Below, piece by piece: positions 24,743 through 37,453 of a DNA stretch of 64,000 bases. Position numbers and translations under genes: made by a program. The notes under the pieces were generated by a model. It saw only the letters and a program-made list of their open reading frames with translations. It was not told the DNA's origin and searched no databases. Source of the DNA: Hypericum androsaemum. Its lineage: Eukaryota; Streptophyta; Magnoliopsida; Malpighiales; Hypericaceae. The DNA lies in NCBI GenBank assembly GCA_963995505.1, contig OZ023185.1, forward strand, positions 868,001-932,000, written 5' to 3'. Position 1 is the stretch's first letter. Every line of letters begins with the position of its first letter.

Positions 24743-27700
24743 TCAATATTTAGGACTCTTCTTGCTCTCTAGTGCTTCCTTCAGTTTTACACCCAATGCA
24801 TAAGCCATAGGAGGCGGAACGGCATTTCCGATCTGCCGATGCTTGTGTTGAATGGTACCTGCAAACTGGTAGCCATCCGGGAATCCCTGCATAATCACCA
24901 TCAAGAAAATGGGGTCATGAAAGAATAATTCTGCATTTACTCTTGCTATTACTCTTAAAACATTTTCAATGGTTAAGATCTTCATTTTGAGCATCGGGAT
25001 TGTAAACAGATGTACTAATGCACCAGATCCTATCAGAACTCCGAAGTAAATGAGGGGACTTTTTTTTGTTGATTCACTATTTTTTTTAAGGTAAATTTTT
25101 TTACACCATTATTATATTTGCCAAGATTAAATTGTCTGTTTATGAGAAGTCCTCGTGTTGCACCCCTCTTTTTTCCCACTTTGTACGAACATTGGGATCG
25201 TAAACAGATGTTATTCTCATGTTTTGGTTCGCAATTTAGTAAAAAATCTGCATTTACTCGAAAGAAGGTAACACCAATCAGTAGAACTTACTTGAGATCT
25301 GGCACATTCACGAACTGTTATTATTCGGTCCTGCTCGGGGTGGAAACACATTCCGACCTTACCCATCGGTTGAGGATCAGTAATTGAAGTCGGGAAGTTT
25401 CCTTCCCAGTCCAATCTTCCGAACAGCCCCTTCCACTGGTTGTGACGCTTAGCCGTGTTCGGCAGGCACCACGGTATCAGATTGACAAGTTGACCGGTAG
25501 ACAACTTGATCTGTGCACAAGGAAAGAAAACAACACTTCAAGTAACTCCCGTTTGACTGGAACAAAAAATCTGATCCTGGTAGTCAAGTGGAATGAGCCA
25601 AACCTTCTCATCCGGAAGGTCACGCCAATCAGAACCCGGGCGCCTAGGAATCTTCTGACATCTTATGAGGTTGAGCTCGTTCATCTCTTTGGATATGTGG
25701 TCGATTAAGACGGCTGTGTTCCCTCGAATTTTCTTTTGGAACCAAGAGTCCGAATCAACCATGTACTGCAACAAAGAAAGACAATATATGATGTACAACT
25801 TTTTAACGTGTAGTCCATACGAAAATCGAGAAAGATGCACTTGGAAAACCAGGTACCTCCATTTTACTATTTGAGGCACCGTTGTTCACAGGCGGAAGAT
25901 CACCAATTGTATCTCTAACGGTTATGGCACGGAAAGGAGCTCCACCAGCAGTACTCCGTACTGCTGCAAACTGTGAGTTGCCTGTTAATGTGATCTTCAA
26001 CTCCGGGACAGCAAAGACGTGCATCGGCTCTGGCCACTCTGGAAGTACTTCTTCAGGAGCAGCCGCCCATATGAAAGCTCGTTTACGTGACTGAGCAACA
26101 CCAAAGGTTCCAGCTTCCAGAATACCAAACCTCACCTGATCAAAGAAACGCAGCGTTGAAGAAAGCATATAATAGCAGGCAAAGTTGTTGGCAAGGAATT
26201 CTTCTAATACATATACCTGATATCCCATCTCAAGAAGTGAAGCAAGAGTTAAGCGAAATGTCTGTCCTTTGTTGAAAGACACAAATGTCCTCACATTCTC
26301 CAGAAGGAAGTACTTTGGTCTGAAGTACTCGGCAAAGGATAAGAATGCTAAGATCATCTCACATTGAACTTTGCTCCAAGTCCCTTGATTAAACCTATTC
26401 ATTCCAGAAAAACCCTGCAAGGAAATCGACTTTTCTTTAAGGTCACAGCGTAAGACAGATTCTTTTTTCTTGTGTTTGCTGAAAAATACCTGGCAAGGAG
26501 GACCTCCATTGATGAACTCCACCTGACCTGGTTCTGGCAGATCTTTGATCACCTTCTCATCAAGAGATGCAGCCATTTCCGCAGCTTCAGGAGTCGCTAT
26601 ACAGTCTTCTGAGTCTCCACACTTCTCCATAACAGCCCTGCAAAAGAAGACGTGATTAAGCCGTAAGAAATTATGCGAGCGACAAAATTTCTAACATTAC
26701 TTTTTTAGGGGAAGATTGCACGTTAATTACCTAAGGATAACATTGCAGTTATTGACAAACACCAGTGACTCAGGATGATTAAGCTTGAATGCTTCTCCTG
26801 CAGGTTCCTCGTATTCAATAGCCCACTTTGTCGATGCAACACCTGTACATTCAGGTATATCAGTGTAATGTAAATAGAGTCCCTATTCCTGAGGCCACCA
26901 AATATGAGGAGAAAAAGAAAAGTCACCTGCTTGTTGCAGACCCTCTGACAAGCCACCGCAACCAGCAAAAATATCTAATGTGTCTAAACAAGTTCTTTGA
27001 GATGTTTCCTGTTCTTTGTTTTCTTCACTGTCAGCTTCTCCCTCTTTAAGTTTACCCTTCCTCTTCCGAGATGCAGAATCATTAACCCCACCCATGGTTG
27101 AGTACCTCAACTTGACATTTGTAGGCAACTGCAAAATTTTACCATCGGGTGATTATTAACAGCAAACTTGAAGGATTCACGTCATGGACCTCGTGGATAA
27201 GCAGTAGAGCAAACTGTTAGACTCTATACAGAATAATTTATTGGGAAAATCAAACTAGTTGCTTACCTGCTTAAGGGATCCATTTGAAGGATCGTATAAA
27301 TGTTCACAAAAGAACACATGATCAAATATTGCAGGAGCAGTGCACGGAGGAATATCAGACCTCTTTCTCACTTCACATTTTCCTTCTATCATCGCGATAG
27401 GTAAAACATGTGTTTCTTCGCTGTAATATATCTGTATCACAAATCGTTAGTCATCTAGATCAAAGGGAATACACTAGAAGATGTTTGATAAAAGAAGCAC
27501 CATTGGGGTGACGAGGCATAATTTTTAGTAAATTAAGATGCATATTGACAGATTGAATGAACACAAATGAAGATGCTTTACCTCGCGAATGTCAGAATAA
27601 TAAGCCTTCTCGGACGAAATGTCCTCTGGTCGGAAGAATCTCCGAAGTTTGACCGCGGTAGCTTCAATTTCTGCATATTCCAATTCCTTGGAAACATTGA

Positions 27701-30700
27701 TCTCCAGCAGCTGACCTATAACGTAAGCCTTTGAACCGACATTCCTTCCACCTTTGAAAGTCGCATTCACTTGCATTTCCTCAGCAAAATGATAAGGGTC
27801 TAGATAGACAAAGTCATGAATATAGTAGTCGATTCCATTGTAGATAAATCCAGCTGAAGAAGAATAAAGTTTAAAACGCTCCTTCTCCTTTTCTTTCTGC
27901 TTTCTTGTGCAGGAGTGGCAGATGCCAGAACCAACACCCAGTGTATCATACGGAAGACTGAAGAAAGCACCCCTTTCCGGCCAGTATAAGCTTTTACAGT
28001 AATATTCTAATGGCAAGCCTTTTTTCTTTCTAGCTTCTGCCCTTTCCCTGTCAATCTTGTTAGCACAGGCTTGATCTTTTCTGTGTTGATGTCCCCCAAA
28101 TAGCTTCCTAATTTCAACTGTAATTGCCTGTGTGATGTCTTGCAGTTCAATGTCCATACACTCATTCGTCAAGAAAACCTCTCTTTCATTAGAAGCATTA
28201 CCTAGAACTGTCTGACATCCCTGTTGCATAATCCTCCCATGACATAGTTTGCTTCCATCTGAAGACTCGTGCATGTATTCGACATAACATATTACAGGAT
28301 GGTCCGAGTCATTCACCTCAAGCAAAACAGAGCTCCCCACTGAAATTGTCTCTCCATGCACGATAGCTTGTCTATAAATGTTCTCACCTGAACTCAGTTT
28401 GCTTACAGGATTCCCGTCCCACCTTACATCCTTTTTGAAAGACTGTGACCTCGATCGTCCTGATGCTGAAGATGGTTCTTGCACCTTCTCCAAGACTAAA
28501 TGGGTATCCTCTTCTTCATCTTCTTCATTTTCCTCTGGTTCTTCAACTTCATCGTCTTCTTTCAGTGCCGTTTCATTTCCTTCTTTCAGATCATCAGGAG
28601 AATAATTAGAATAGAATTCCCCCCAAATTCTATTGACTAGCCGTGTTGTTGTTGCCTGCATAGCCTTCCTCTTGGACAATGCAGGGCCTGGGCACATAGT
28701 TGCTCGAGGATTCAAATTGGATTGACCCTTCTGCAGAATATCTCGCTTTTTCACTATCCATTTGGTGTGACGCCTCTCCTCCATCACCTTCATGAGTCCC
28801 AAAAGAAATGCGCAACTTTTAATCTTCTTGTCTGGGAACTCGGCAAAAAGTTGGCGAATGATTTGTCCGTGCACAGCCACATATCTCTCAGCAACTGATG
28901 GATCGGAAGAAATAAAACCAGGATGATCTTTCTCTAACCCGGATACTTTCTTCATGACATCTGTAAAAGAAAGCTTTGATACTCGGGTTTGCTCCTTCAA
29001 CCAAGTAATAATGCTCAAGGCCAATTTTGCCGTTTTCAAGACAGGCTTGTACCAGGGAGCATACTGCTTTGATGGTTTTCCTAGCCTATACCTGAAGTTC
29101 AAAGAGCAAGAGAAGCAATCCTTTAGATGAAGCAATTTATAGCATAGAATGATCTCAAAACAGCAAATATAGCAAGATATGAGCATATATAGAAGCAAGG
29201 AAGACTTCCTTTACAATAAAGTAGAAACATAATGACAGTTACCAGGCCATGTCAGTCCTGAGTGATACAAAAATCATCGAAGGTCCAAATTCAATCACCC
29301 ACTCCTTGATGTCACTCAAAAAGATTGGCATCCCAATAAAATCTTTTTCGCTTGAACCCCATGTCGATGATTGCTCGGAATCATTGTCAAGACAAAACCC
29401 ACTTCCATCATCTTCAGTCATATATCCCGAACCGAAAATAGTCACATCAATATCTTCACATGGTTTCATTGGTAGAAGCTCCAAGGAAATGAACCTGGAA
29501 TCAGAGTTATAAAGTGACCAATTATGGAGCATTCTTTTTGGGAGATCATCAGGATGAACTACATCATCACCAGCAAAGACTATGTACTCATCAATTTCTT
29601 CATCATTATGCTTGTAAAAACCAGGAAGAGGGTAGTCATTGGCAATCTCATCTTCATTGATTTTGATATAGACTGCCTTAGATGAAGGACCTGACACATG
29701 ATTTTTCTTTTGGCCCCTAACAGAATTCCAATACTCCACTTCTTGCCACAGTCTAGCTGATTTAAGATCTTTATCCTCTGTCATATTTCCCTCGGCAATT
29801 CTGATGGATGAATTAGAAGGGTAGAACCCTGGGTATCCACCTCCATTATTGTGGCTCTCTTCCAGCAGGGCACTAACAACAGGCAGATCAATAAACTTCT
29901 GGTCATTCATCATTCTGGTCTCGTCAAGACCTTCAAGTTGCTTATATATGAATTCACCTTGGGAGACAATAAAGTCCTTCACATATGCACTGCAAAGAGG
30001 CATACTAGCCTTCATGGACCGAACAGTCTGAGCAAGCAATTCATCTAGAGTCAAGTCAGGGTTCCCTCCAGAAGATTTTGACAGTTTCTTGTAGACCTCT
30101 ACACATGCACATGCCTTTTCAAAGAAGTGAGTGTAAAACATCTTGTAACTGCTTACAGGCTTCATGCAATTATATTCTGCTACCTCCGTTGTAAGCCATA
30201 TTACTGGGATGCCTTCCTTGTAACCAGATATCTTGCAGGCCTTAACTCTTCCAAATCCTCGACATTCAACACGGCAGCCCTTTTCTTTGCCACGTTGCTC
30301 CTCAAGTGGCAGTATTAGGCCTGAGATAAACACTTCAGTTTTATCATCTTCAATCATCTCCAAGGGAAGAGGAACACCATCTCCATCATGCACTCTAAAA
30401 TTAATCAATCTCCTCCTTGGGAAGCCTTGACCTGCATCTTCTTGCCTGTCTGTGAGACGGATGGCTAGTACTTCATCTTGAACAACTTGGTTTTGCTTTA
30501 CTTCAATCAAGCAAGATTCATCATCTGACCACTCAGATTTCTCCTTTAGTTGCAAACACGCAGCAGCTCTCTTTGGTCTTTTCCTTGAAACAGCAACCTC
30601 TTCATTGCTCTGCAATGATTTTTGCTTCCTGCCTTTCTTGTTATTATTCATTTCATTGTCTGCAGCAGCAACCGGTGATCTTTTTGGACCTTTTTTTGTT

Positions 30701-32364
30701 ACACCTAATTGACATATTCAAGTTCCATTAGGAAATTAATATAACGATGAGGTTATGAGGAAAGATAGAAGGAAGTAATAAAGATATCCAACCATTTAGT
30801 TACACAAATGCAGCAAAAAGAACAGTTGAGATCATCTATCGAATGAATAGTAATGATTAGATGCATCACAAGCCAAACGGCAGAATACTATCATATGTTA
30901 TCATTGTTTTGGAACATGTTATATAAGTAACCTGAAGGATAAAGGGATCAGCACAAAGAATAAGATCTACAACCAAAAGACCTTCATGTAATGGCAGAAT
31001 ACAATCAGTTGTTATCGTTGTTTCAGTATGCATGTGATGTAATTATAAACTTAAAATTTTGGCAGATGTAAGCTGAAGACTTTAGGGACATGCACGGAGA
31101 ATAAGATCTATAACCAAAAGTCTTTCAGTGAGGAAAGAAACCATAAAAGACTTGCAACCCCACAATTCACCTCCAACTTTTTACCACAAAAAAACTACTA
31201 CGTAGAAACATCTCCCTTCTAACAAAGTTACCTTTCTGAAATCTTATTTGCCACCCTATGGTATTTTCATGTACGTACACACATAAAAATGTGCTAATAT
31301 AGACCATCATGTTTCAAAACTCACGCGCATTAACGAGCTAACACGCATGGACAATCCTTGTACATACCATTTATATCTCACAAACAGATCAAATTACTGT
31401 TAGCACAACATATAAGACCATCCCGATCATTTACTAATACCGGAAAAAAAACTGCCATACAAAAAGCCAACATAAATTCACCAAGGTCATTATGAAGGGC
31501 AATCTATCTAGCTATCAAAAAATAAAAAGCATTCATTGATCAACCAGTTCCATAACGAATTAATTAACCGTTAGCTCAACATACAAGAAATCCCGATCAT
31601 TTACTAATACCGAACACAACTGCGATGCGAAACAGTCAACATAAATTCACCAAGGTCATCAAGTAAGGCAATATATCTAGCTATCGGAACATAAAAGCAT
31701 TCACTGATCAACCACAGCCCTGAAATAGATCCAAGACATCCCGATCATTTACTAATACCGAACACAACTGTCGCACGAAACAGTCAACATAAAATCATTC
31801 ATTGATCAACCACTTCAATAAGAGATAAAACCACAATCCCAAACCCATTTATATCTGAATCAAATAACCGTTAGCTCAACGTACAAAACAATCCCGATCA
31901 TACACTAATACCGAATACAACTGCCACGTGAAACAGTCAACATAGATTCACCAAGGCAACCAAGAAAGCCATCTATCTAACTAGGCCATACAGTGGTTCA
32001 ATTTAAAGTCAAAGAATCCACTATTTAGGCCAAGACAAGAGTCAACAGTTCACACACAAAAAAATTAAAACAAAAAAGGTTTATTAAACTCCGTAATCTC
32101 TCTCCACTCCATTTCCTTCTCCGACTTCCATTTCCTCCGATCTCTCAGAAAAAACAAGCCACAATCCACGACTAGGTCAAGACGACAAAAGTCAACGAGC
32201 CTTCAAATTTCTCGAAACATGCAAAATTCAAAATCGAAAACTAAAAGACAGAGATATGAAAAGAAAAGCGAAGAAGCCAGCGTACCACCAGAGGAGGGCT
32301 CAGGAGGCGGGATTGGGTCGCCATTGGGAAGAGCGGGCTCTTCTAATAGGGCAGCGGACCCCAT
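24743..32364 (-). CDS. MET1: MET1 DNA (cytosine-5)-methyltransferase, 12 exons, 1559 aa
   Basis: Exons in order: 32364-32286, 30704-29243, 29091-27582, 27431-27267, 27128-26927, 26842-26731, 26637-26490, 26414-26217, 26135-25857, 25765-25604, 25510-25292, 24886-24743; 4680 nt, all GT-AG. This enzyme copies CG methylation to the daughter strand after replication. The N-terminus ([16 protein letters not shown]) leads to the Lys-rich KRPKRAAAC motif. Two replication-foci (RFD) domains follow (about 90-200 and 330-530), then an acidic run ([10 protein letters not shown]), BAH1 ([16 protein letters not shown]...) and BAH2 ([11 protein letters not shown]...). A charged linker leads to the C5-methyltransferase domain. 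Its motifs are I ([13 protein letters not shown], about 1124), the catalytic IV (GGPPCQ, Cys 1225), VI (LLENV, Glu about 1265), VIII (QSRKR) and X (QIGNAVPP, about 1530). All key residues are intact. Introns 7 (75 nt) and 8 (81 nt) are multiples of three without stops, so genomic translation runs through them. Intron 1 (1.58 kb) holds tandem repeats. Confidence 0.97.
30879..31125. repeat. Imperfect direct duplication in MET1 intron 1
   Basis: Two adjacent copies of about 115-130 bases start at ggcagaata (30879 and 30993). They share (t/c)gttatc(a/g)ttgtttc/t, then gaataagatct and aaccaaaag near their ends. The copies differ by several substitutions and indels. Confidence 0.7.
31385..31990. 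repeat. Four-copy imperfect tandem repeat in MET1 intron 1 (period about 150-170 bp)
   Basis: The phrase tcccgatca(t)ttactaatac recurs at 31421, 31591, 31739 and 31892. It is followed each time by cga(a)acaac-like sequence, gtcaacata(a/g)attcaccaagg, ctatctagctat and attca(c/t)tgatcaacca. Copy 3 is truncated in its middle. Spacings are 170, 148 and 153 bases. The array lies between exon 1 and exon 2 of MET1. Confidence 0.8.
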
Positions 32365-32471
32365 TTTTTAGGTAACCTAATTAAAATGCAATTAAGAGAC
32401 TGCCAAAATAATTAATTGCAGAATGTGACGGACCCTAAGAAGTAAGAACAGCCCACACTTCCCCTGTTTAG

Positions 32472-32843
32472 AGAGAGAGAGAGAATGTAGAGCGATAGAG
32501 GGGCGTTGCTTTCTAAGGGCGGGTGACGAAGAAAATGGGCGGGAATGCCAAATAAAATGAAAAAAAATACGGAGCGGGAAACAACAGCTGGTTTCGTCTC
32601 TCTCTCTCTCTTCTTTTGAGGGTCGTCTCGTTTTGGGATTGGGCGGGCTTCTTCTGCGCGCTGCTTCTTTTTGTTTTTGTAATGACGACTTCCATTTATG
32701 GTCGGCACCTGCTCGCTTACTTAAGCCACGGCGGGATATCCGGAAATCTGGTTAGTCAACTAATTAAATGTCGAGAACTTATGGCTATCATCAATGTTAA
32801 CCGCTACCGACGAAGTAGTGTGTTGACTTCTACTAACACTTTC
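32472..32843 (-). promoter_or_regulatory. MET1 leader/proximal promoter interval, bounded by an LTR element
   Basis: Only 480 bases separate the MET1 start codon from the left end of the copia element. On the MET1 strand the interval has CT-rich tracts ((CT)n opposite 32470-32485 and (GA)n opposite 32597-32613), usual for plant 5' leaders. No clear TATA box is seen. The open frames here (32412-32708 minus, 32616-32891 plus) are not supported as genes. Confidence 0.35.
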
Positions 32844-33585
32844 TGTTGGCCGAACTGTAACTTCTCCCAAACCGAACCAGAACACCGATAGCCTAAGTCG
32901 TGTTGCGGAACACTGTCCTTAAGAATCAATTCACCAAAGGTGATAACTCTCCAATATTAAATAGATCCGTCCAAGAGAATCCTTTGGAAACCTGTAAACT
33001 AACAAGAACAAAAGGCACTTTGAAGTAATGTCAGAGAGGAGAGGAGAGATTTGTGTGAAATGGTGTGTTCTGAAAGCTCACACACAACCTTCTTATATAG
33101 CAAGCCGAAGGAGAACGTAACAAGCTGAACGAGAACGTGGGGCAGAAAAATCTGGGCCATTCAGAACGTTAGTAACAACTTTGACTGGAAGAGTTGAAAA
33201 CGTGGTTAGCAAAAATCAGAGAAGTTTTAAATAGGTAAGCAAATGTAGCCATTTTTGGAAATAAGAGAAGAATCTCCCATTTTAGGTGTAGGCTTAGTCA
33301 ACAGCCAAAAATCTCAATAAAGTTAGGCCCGTTTTATTTTTATTTTCAAAAACAAAAAGCGAAATCGTTAAAATATACTGAACGAGTCCAATATCGGCCC
33401 ACCATATACGCACGATGCCTTTTCTTCTCACAAGCTCTTTACAAGCCCCATAATACAAATCTCCTTTTAAACTTGCTTCCCATCCTTGCACTTTCCAATG
33501 TGGTACAAGGGTTTGCCAAAGTGTAAGTCAAACTCAACTTTGACCTTTCTATTTTAATATTCTTTCTCTCTCCATTTTTCAAACA
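32844..33585 (-). repeat. 3' LTR of the copia element
   Basis: Aligns by eye with 40406-41215 over most of its length, for example gaaatggtgt(g/a)ttctgaa and ctcacacaca. It has lost a segment present in the other LTR near 40950-41000 (around ggtgaggtgactatatcatg). TATATAAG on the minus strand (33099-33092) is a likely LTR TATA box. The LTR points toward MET1. Confidence 0.88.
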
Positions 33586-35487
33586 ATCCCCCACTATTTC
33601 TAATATTTTCCACTTATATACATAATGAAAATTTTTGAAATACATTTCCGAGTATGCCATATGGATGTAACTGCTTCGGATCTGGTATCTCGCAGACTAT
33701 GAACCAGTCCTTAGACGTATAAGAAAAGCATACAATGTCATGATAAAGTTATTGAACTTCTATGAATTATGAACATTATGTTGTATACATGAACTATTTA
33801 AATCACACTTCACCCATGCAGTCCTTGTCGTCATCGTTGTTTCGCACTAAATCGGCCATGCGTGCAGCCCCGTTATTCATGAGTGCTCTAGAGATTCAGC
33901 CACAATCTCATACAACTCGACACTCATATAGGTGACCTCGTCAAATGTATATTGTACTTTATATACCACCCTTAAGTTAGGGCTAAGAGATTCATTAAAA
34001 ACTTTAAGTTTAGCCTACCATAGTGCAATCCAGTACTCTCTCACACACATTATAGGAATGGACTAGTATAGTACTAGAGTGATTAACTTGTGACTTATTG
34101 TTTACCCATATGAACCTTCTTCATGGGATCTCCAATCACAAAGGTTGGGTTGCCATCACCGTTAATCTAACAATTTGGCTCAAGTCTCATTCCCCTCGAT
34201 ATGTGACCCTTCTACACAAGGGTTTAGTCAGTGGATCGGCCAAGTTCACTTCTAACTTCATATAGTCTATGAAAATTATTCCATCTTTTAGCAACTGCTT
34301 AACCACATTATGTCTCAACTTAATATGCCAACTTTTGCTATTGAATGATTTATTCTTAGCAATGGCTATTGCCGCCTGGCAATCACAATGCATGGACACT
34401 GAGGGTATCGGCTTTATTCAAAGAGGAATACTAACTAGGAAATTTCTCAACTAATCAGCTTCACTACCCGTCAATTCTAGAGCTACAAACTCTGATTCTA
34501 TGGTAGATCTAGCTATTATAGTTTGTTTGGTTGACCTCTAACCAACTGCACCACCCTTAAGTGTGAATACATAATCACTAGTAGATTTTATCTCATCTGA
34601 ATCTAAGATCTAGTTAGCATCGATTTATCCTTCCAATACAACGGAAAATCTACTATATACAATACTGTAGTTCATTATAAATCTCAAATATTTCACGAGT
34701 CTCAATAGAGCTTCCCAATGCTCAACATTGGGGTTATAAGTATATCTACTCAACCTTCCTACAGCATAAGCTAAGTTCGGTCGAGTAAAATTCATCAAAT
34801 ACAACAAACTCTTAATTCTTTGTTCATACTCAATCTGAGCGACTGGGTCGCCTCGATTCTTCTTCAATTGAATGCTTCCATCGTATGGAGTAACCACAGG
34901 TTTCTCATCAAGATAACCAAACTTTCGAAGAAGCTTCTCAACATAATGTTCTTGTGTTAACATAATGCTATCACCTTTCCTTATGACTTTCACACCTAAT
35001 ATCATATTTGCTTCACCCAAGTCTTTCATGTCAAACTTAGAAGCAAGAAAATTCTTCATCTTAAGTACAACATCAATACATGTACCAAAAATAAGCATGT
35101 CATCAACTTATAAGCAAATAATTACATATTCACCATTTACCTATTTGGTATATACACATTTATCAACTTCAACTGAAGTAAAACCATCATTAATCACAGT
35201 ATGATCAAATTTTTCATGCCATTATTTTGGTGCTTATTTTAAACCATATAAAGATTTAATTAATTTATGCACTTTATTTTCTTGGCCACGAACTGTACAG
35301 CCTTCTGGTTGTTCCATGTAAATTTCTTCATCTAAATAACTATTTAAAAATATTATTTTAACATCCATTTGGTGTATAACCAGCTTATGTATCGAGGCCA
35401 ATGCAATTAAAACACGAATTGAGGTAATCCTAGTGATAGGTGCAAATGTATCAAAATAATAAATATCTTGTTTTTGTTTAAAACCTC

Positions 35488-36030
35488 TTGCTACCAATCT
35501 AGCTTTATATTTATCAATCGACACATCAGGATTATATTTTCTTTTGAAAATGTACTTACAACCAATAGGTTTAGCACCCGAGGGCAAATCTATCAAAATC
35601 TAAGTTTTATACTTTAAAATTAAATTTATTTCACTTTTTATACTTATCTTGTTGATAATGAACCTCAAATCTTGCTACCAATCTAGCTTTATATTTATCA
35701 ATCGACCCATCAGAATTATATTTTCTTTTGAAAATGCACTTACAACCAATAGGTTTAGCACCCAGGGCAAATCTATCAAAATCTAAGTTTTACACTTTAA
35801 AATGAATCGATTTCACTTTTTATACTTATCTTGTTGATAATGAACCTCAAATCTTGCTACCAATCTAGCTTTATATTTATCAATCGACCCATCAGGATTA
35901 TATTTTCTTTTGAAAATGTACTTACAACCAATAGGTTTAGCACCCGGGGGAAAATCTATCAAAATCTAAGTTTTACACTTTAAAATTGAATCGATTTCAC
36001 TTTTTATTACTTCTTTCCACATCGGAGCAT
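35488..36030 (-). repeat. Three-copy tandem duplication (about 183 bp) in the copia RT region, with an inverted piece at each junction
   Basis: ttgctaccaatctagcttta recurs at 35488, 35672 and 35854, each time followed by the same stretch encoding the start of reverse transcriptase on the minus strand (PSGAKPIGCKYIFKRKYNPD). Units 1 and 2 end with tacttatcttgttgataatg plus aacctcaaatc. That string is the reverse complement of the element's own sequence at about 36054-36095. The third unit instead continues into the normal pol sequence. Confidence 0.85.
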
Positions 36031-37453
36031 CTGAAGAAGAAATAGCTTCAGAAAAGATTTGAGGTTCATTATCAACAAGATAAGTATAAAAATTATTTCC
36101 AAATGAAGTTTTTTTTCTTTGTCTTTTACTTCTTCTAGATTCCTCACAAGAATTTTCATCCTCATTTTCTAAACATGCAACCTCGCTATTATTTCCTTGA
36201 TTTCCATTATCACAAATATTTCTTGATTTTAAAGGAAATATATGTTCAAAAAATTTAGCATTTTTGGTTTCTACAATAGTGATAACATTAAGTACATTTC
36301 TCTTTAATACAAGAAATCTATATGCAACACTATTTTGGGCATAACCAATAAATAAACAAGCAGATATTTTCGAACCTAATTTTCTTTTCTTAGGATCAGG
36401 TAGCATTACTTTAGCTAAGTATCCCCACATTTTTAAATATTTCAAAGTAGGCTTATGACATTTTCACAACTCATAAGAAGTTTTTCCGATTTTCTTATAG
36501 GGTATCCTATTTTGTAAATAACATGCAGTTAATAAAGCTTCACCCCAAAGATTTTCCGGCGTGAAGGAGCTAATTAATAAGGCATTCATTATTTCTTTTA
36601 AAGTCCTATTTTTGTTTTCAGCTACCCCATTTGACTCAGGTGAATAAGGTGGAGTAACTTCATAAATTATTTCTTCTTTTTCACAAAACTCATTAAATAG
36701 AACATACTCACCACCTTTATATGACCTGACTCTCTTAATCCTTCTATTTAATTAATTTTTTACTTCGGCTTTATACAACAGAAAAATATCAAAAGCCTCA
36801 TCTTTATTTCTAAGTAAATATATTTTCGTGTACCTAGACAAATCGTCTATAAAAGTTATGTAATATTTCTTACCAGCCTTAGACATAGTTTGTTTAAGAT
36901 CTCCTAAATCGGTATGAATTAAATTAAGAAGTTCGGTTTTTCTTTGAACTTTATGATTCATCTTTTTAGCTAGTTTAGACTCTACACATATACCACATTT
37001 ATTTGCAAGATTATTTTTCTTAATTGTTACTAGTCCTTGACTTTTAATTCGTTCAATATATTATGCACTAACATGTCCTAATCTAGCATGCCACATATCA
37101 AACGAATCAATCAAGTAAGTAGAAGAAGATGCATTCTCATTATTCTCAACAACATTAAGTACAAAGAGTCCCTAATCACAATAACCTTTTCGCACAAAAA
37201 TATTATTCCTAGTCATAACAATCTTGTCAGATTCGAAGGTCACTTTCACGCCAACTTTCCCCAACATAGCAACCGAAATAAAATTAGCTCTAATAGAAGG
37301 CACATGGAGTACATCATTCAGAGCCAAGGTTTAGCAAGAAGTCAACTTGAGAAGAACCTTTCCTTTGCCAAGAACTGGAGTAGTTCGAGAGTCACCAAGG
37401 AACACTTGTTCTTCACCATCCCCTACTGGAGTCTAAGAGGTAAACACATTCTT

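Noticed and set aside
25118..25708. Plus-strand frames across the MET1 3' exons
   Set aside because: Antisense shadows of MET1 exons 10 and 11.
31385..31990. Regularly spaced repeats considered as a CRISPR-like array
   Set aside because: Units are about 150-170 bp and imperfect over their whole length, not short exact repeats with unique spacers; the locus is a plant intron.
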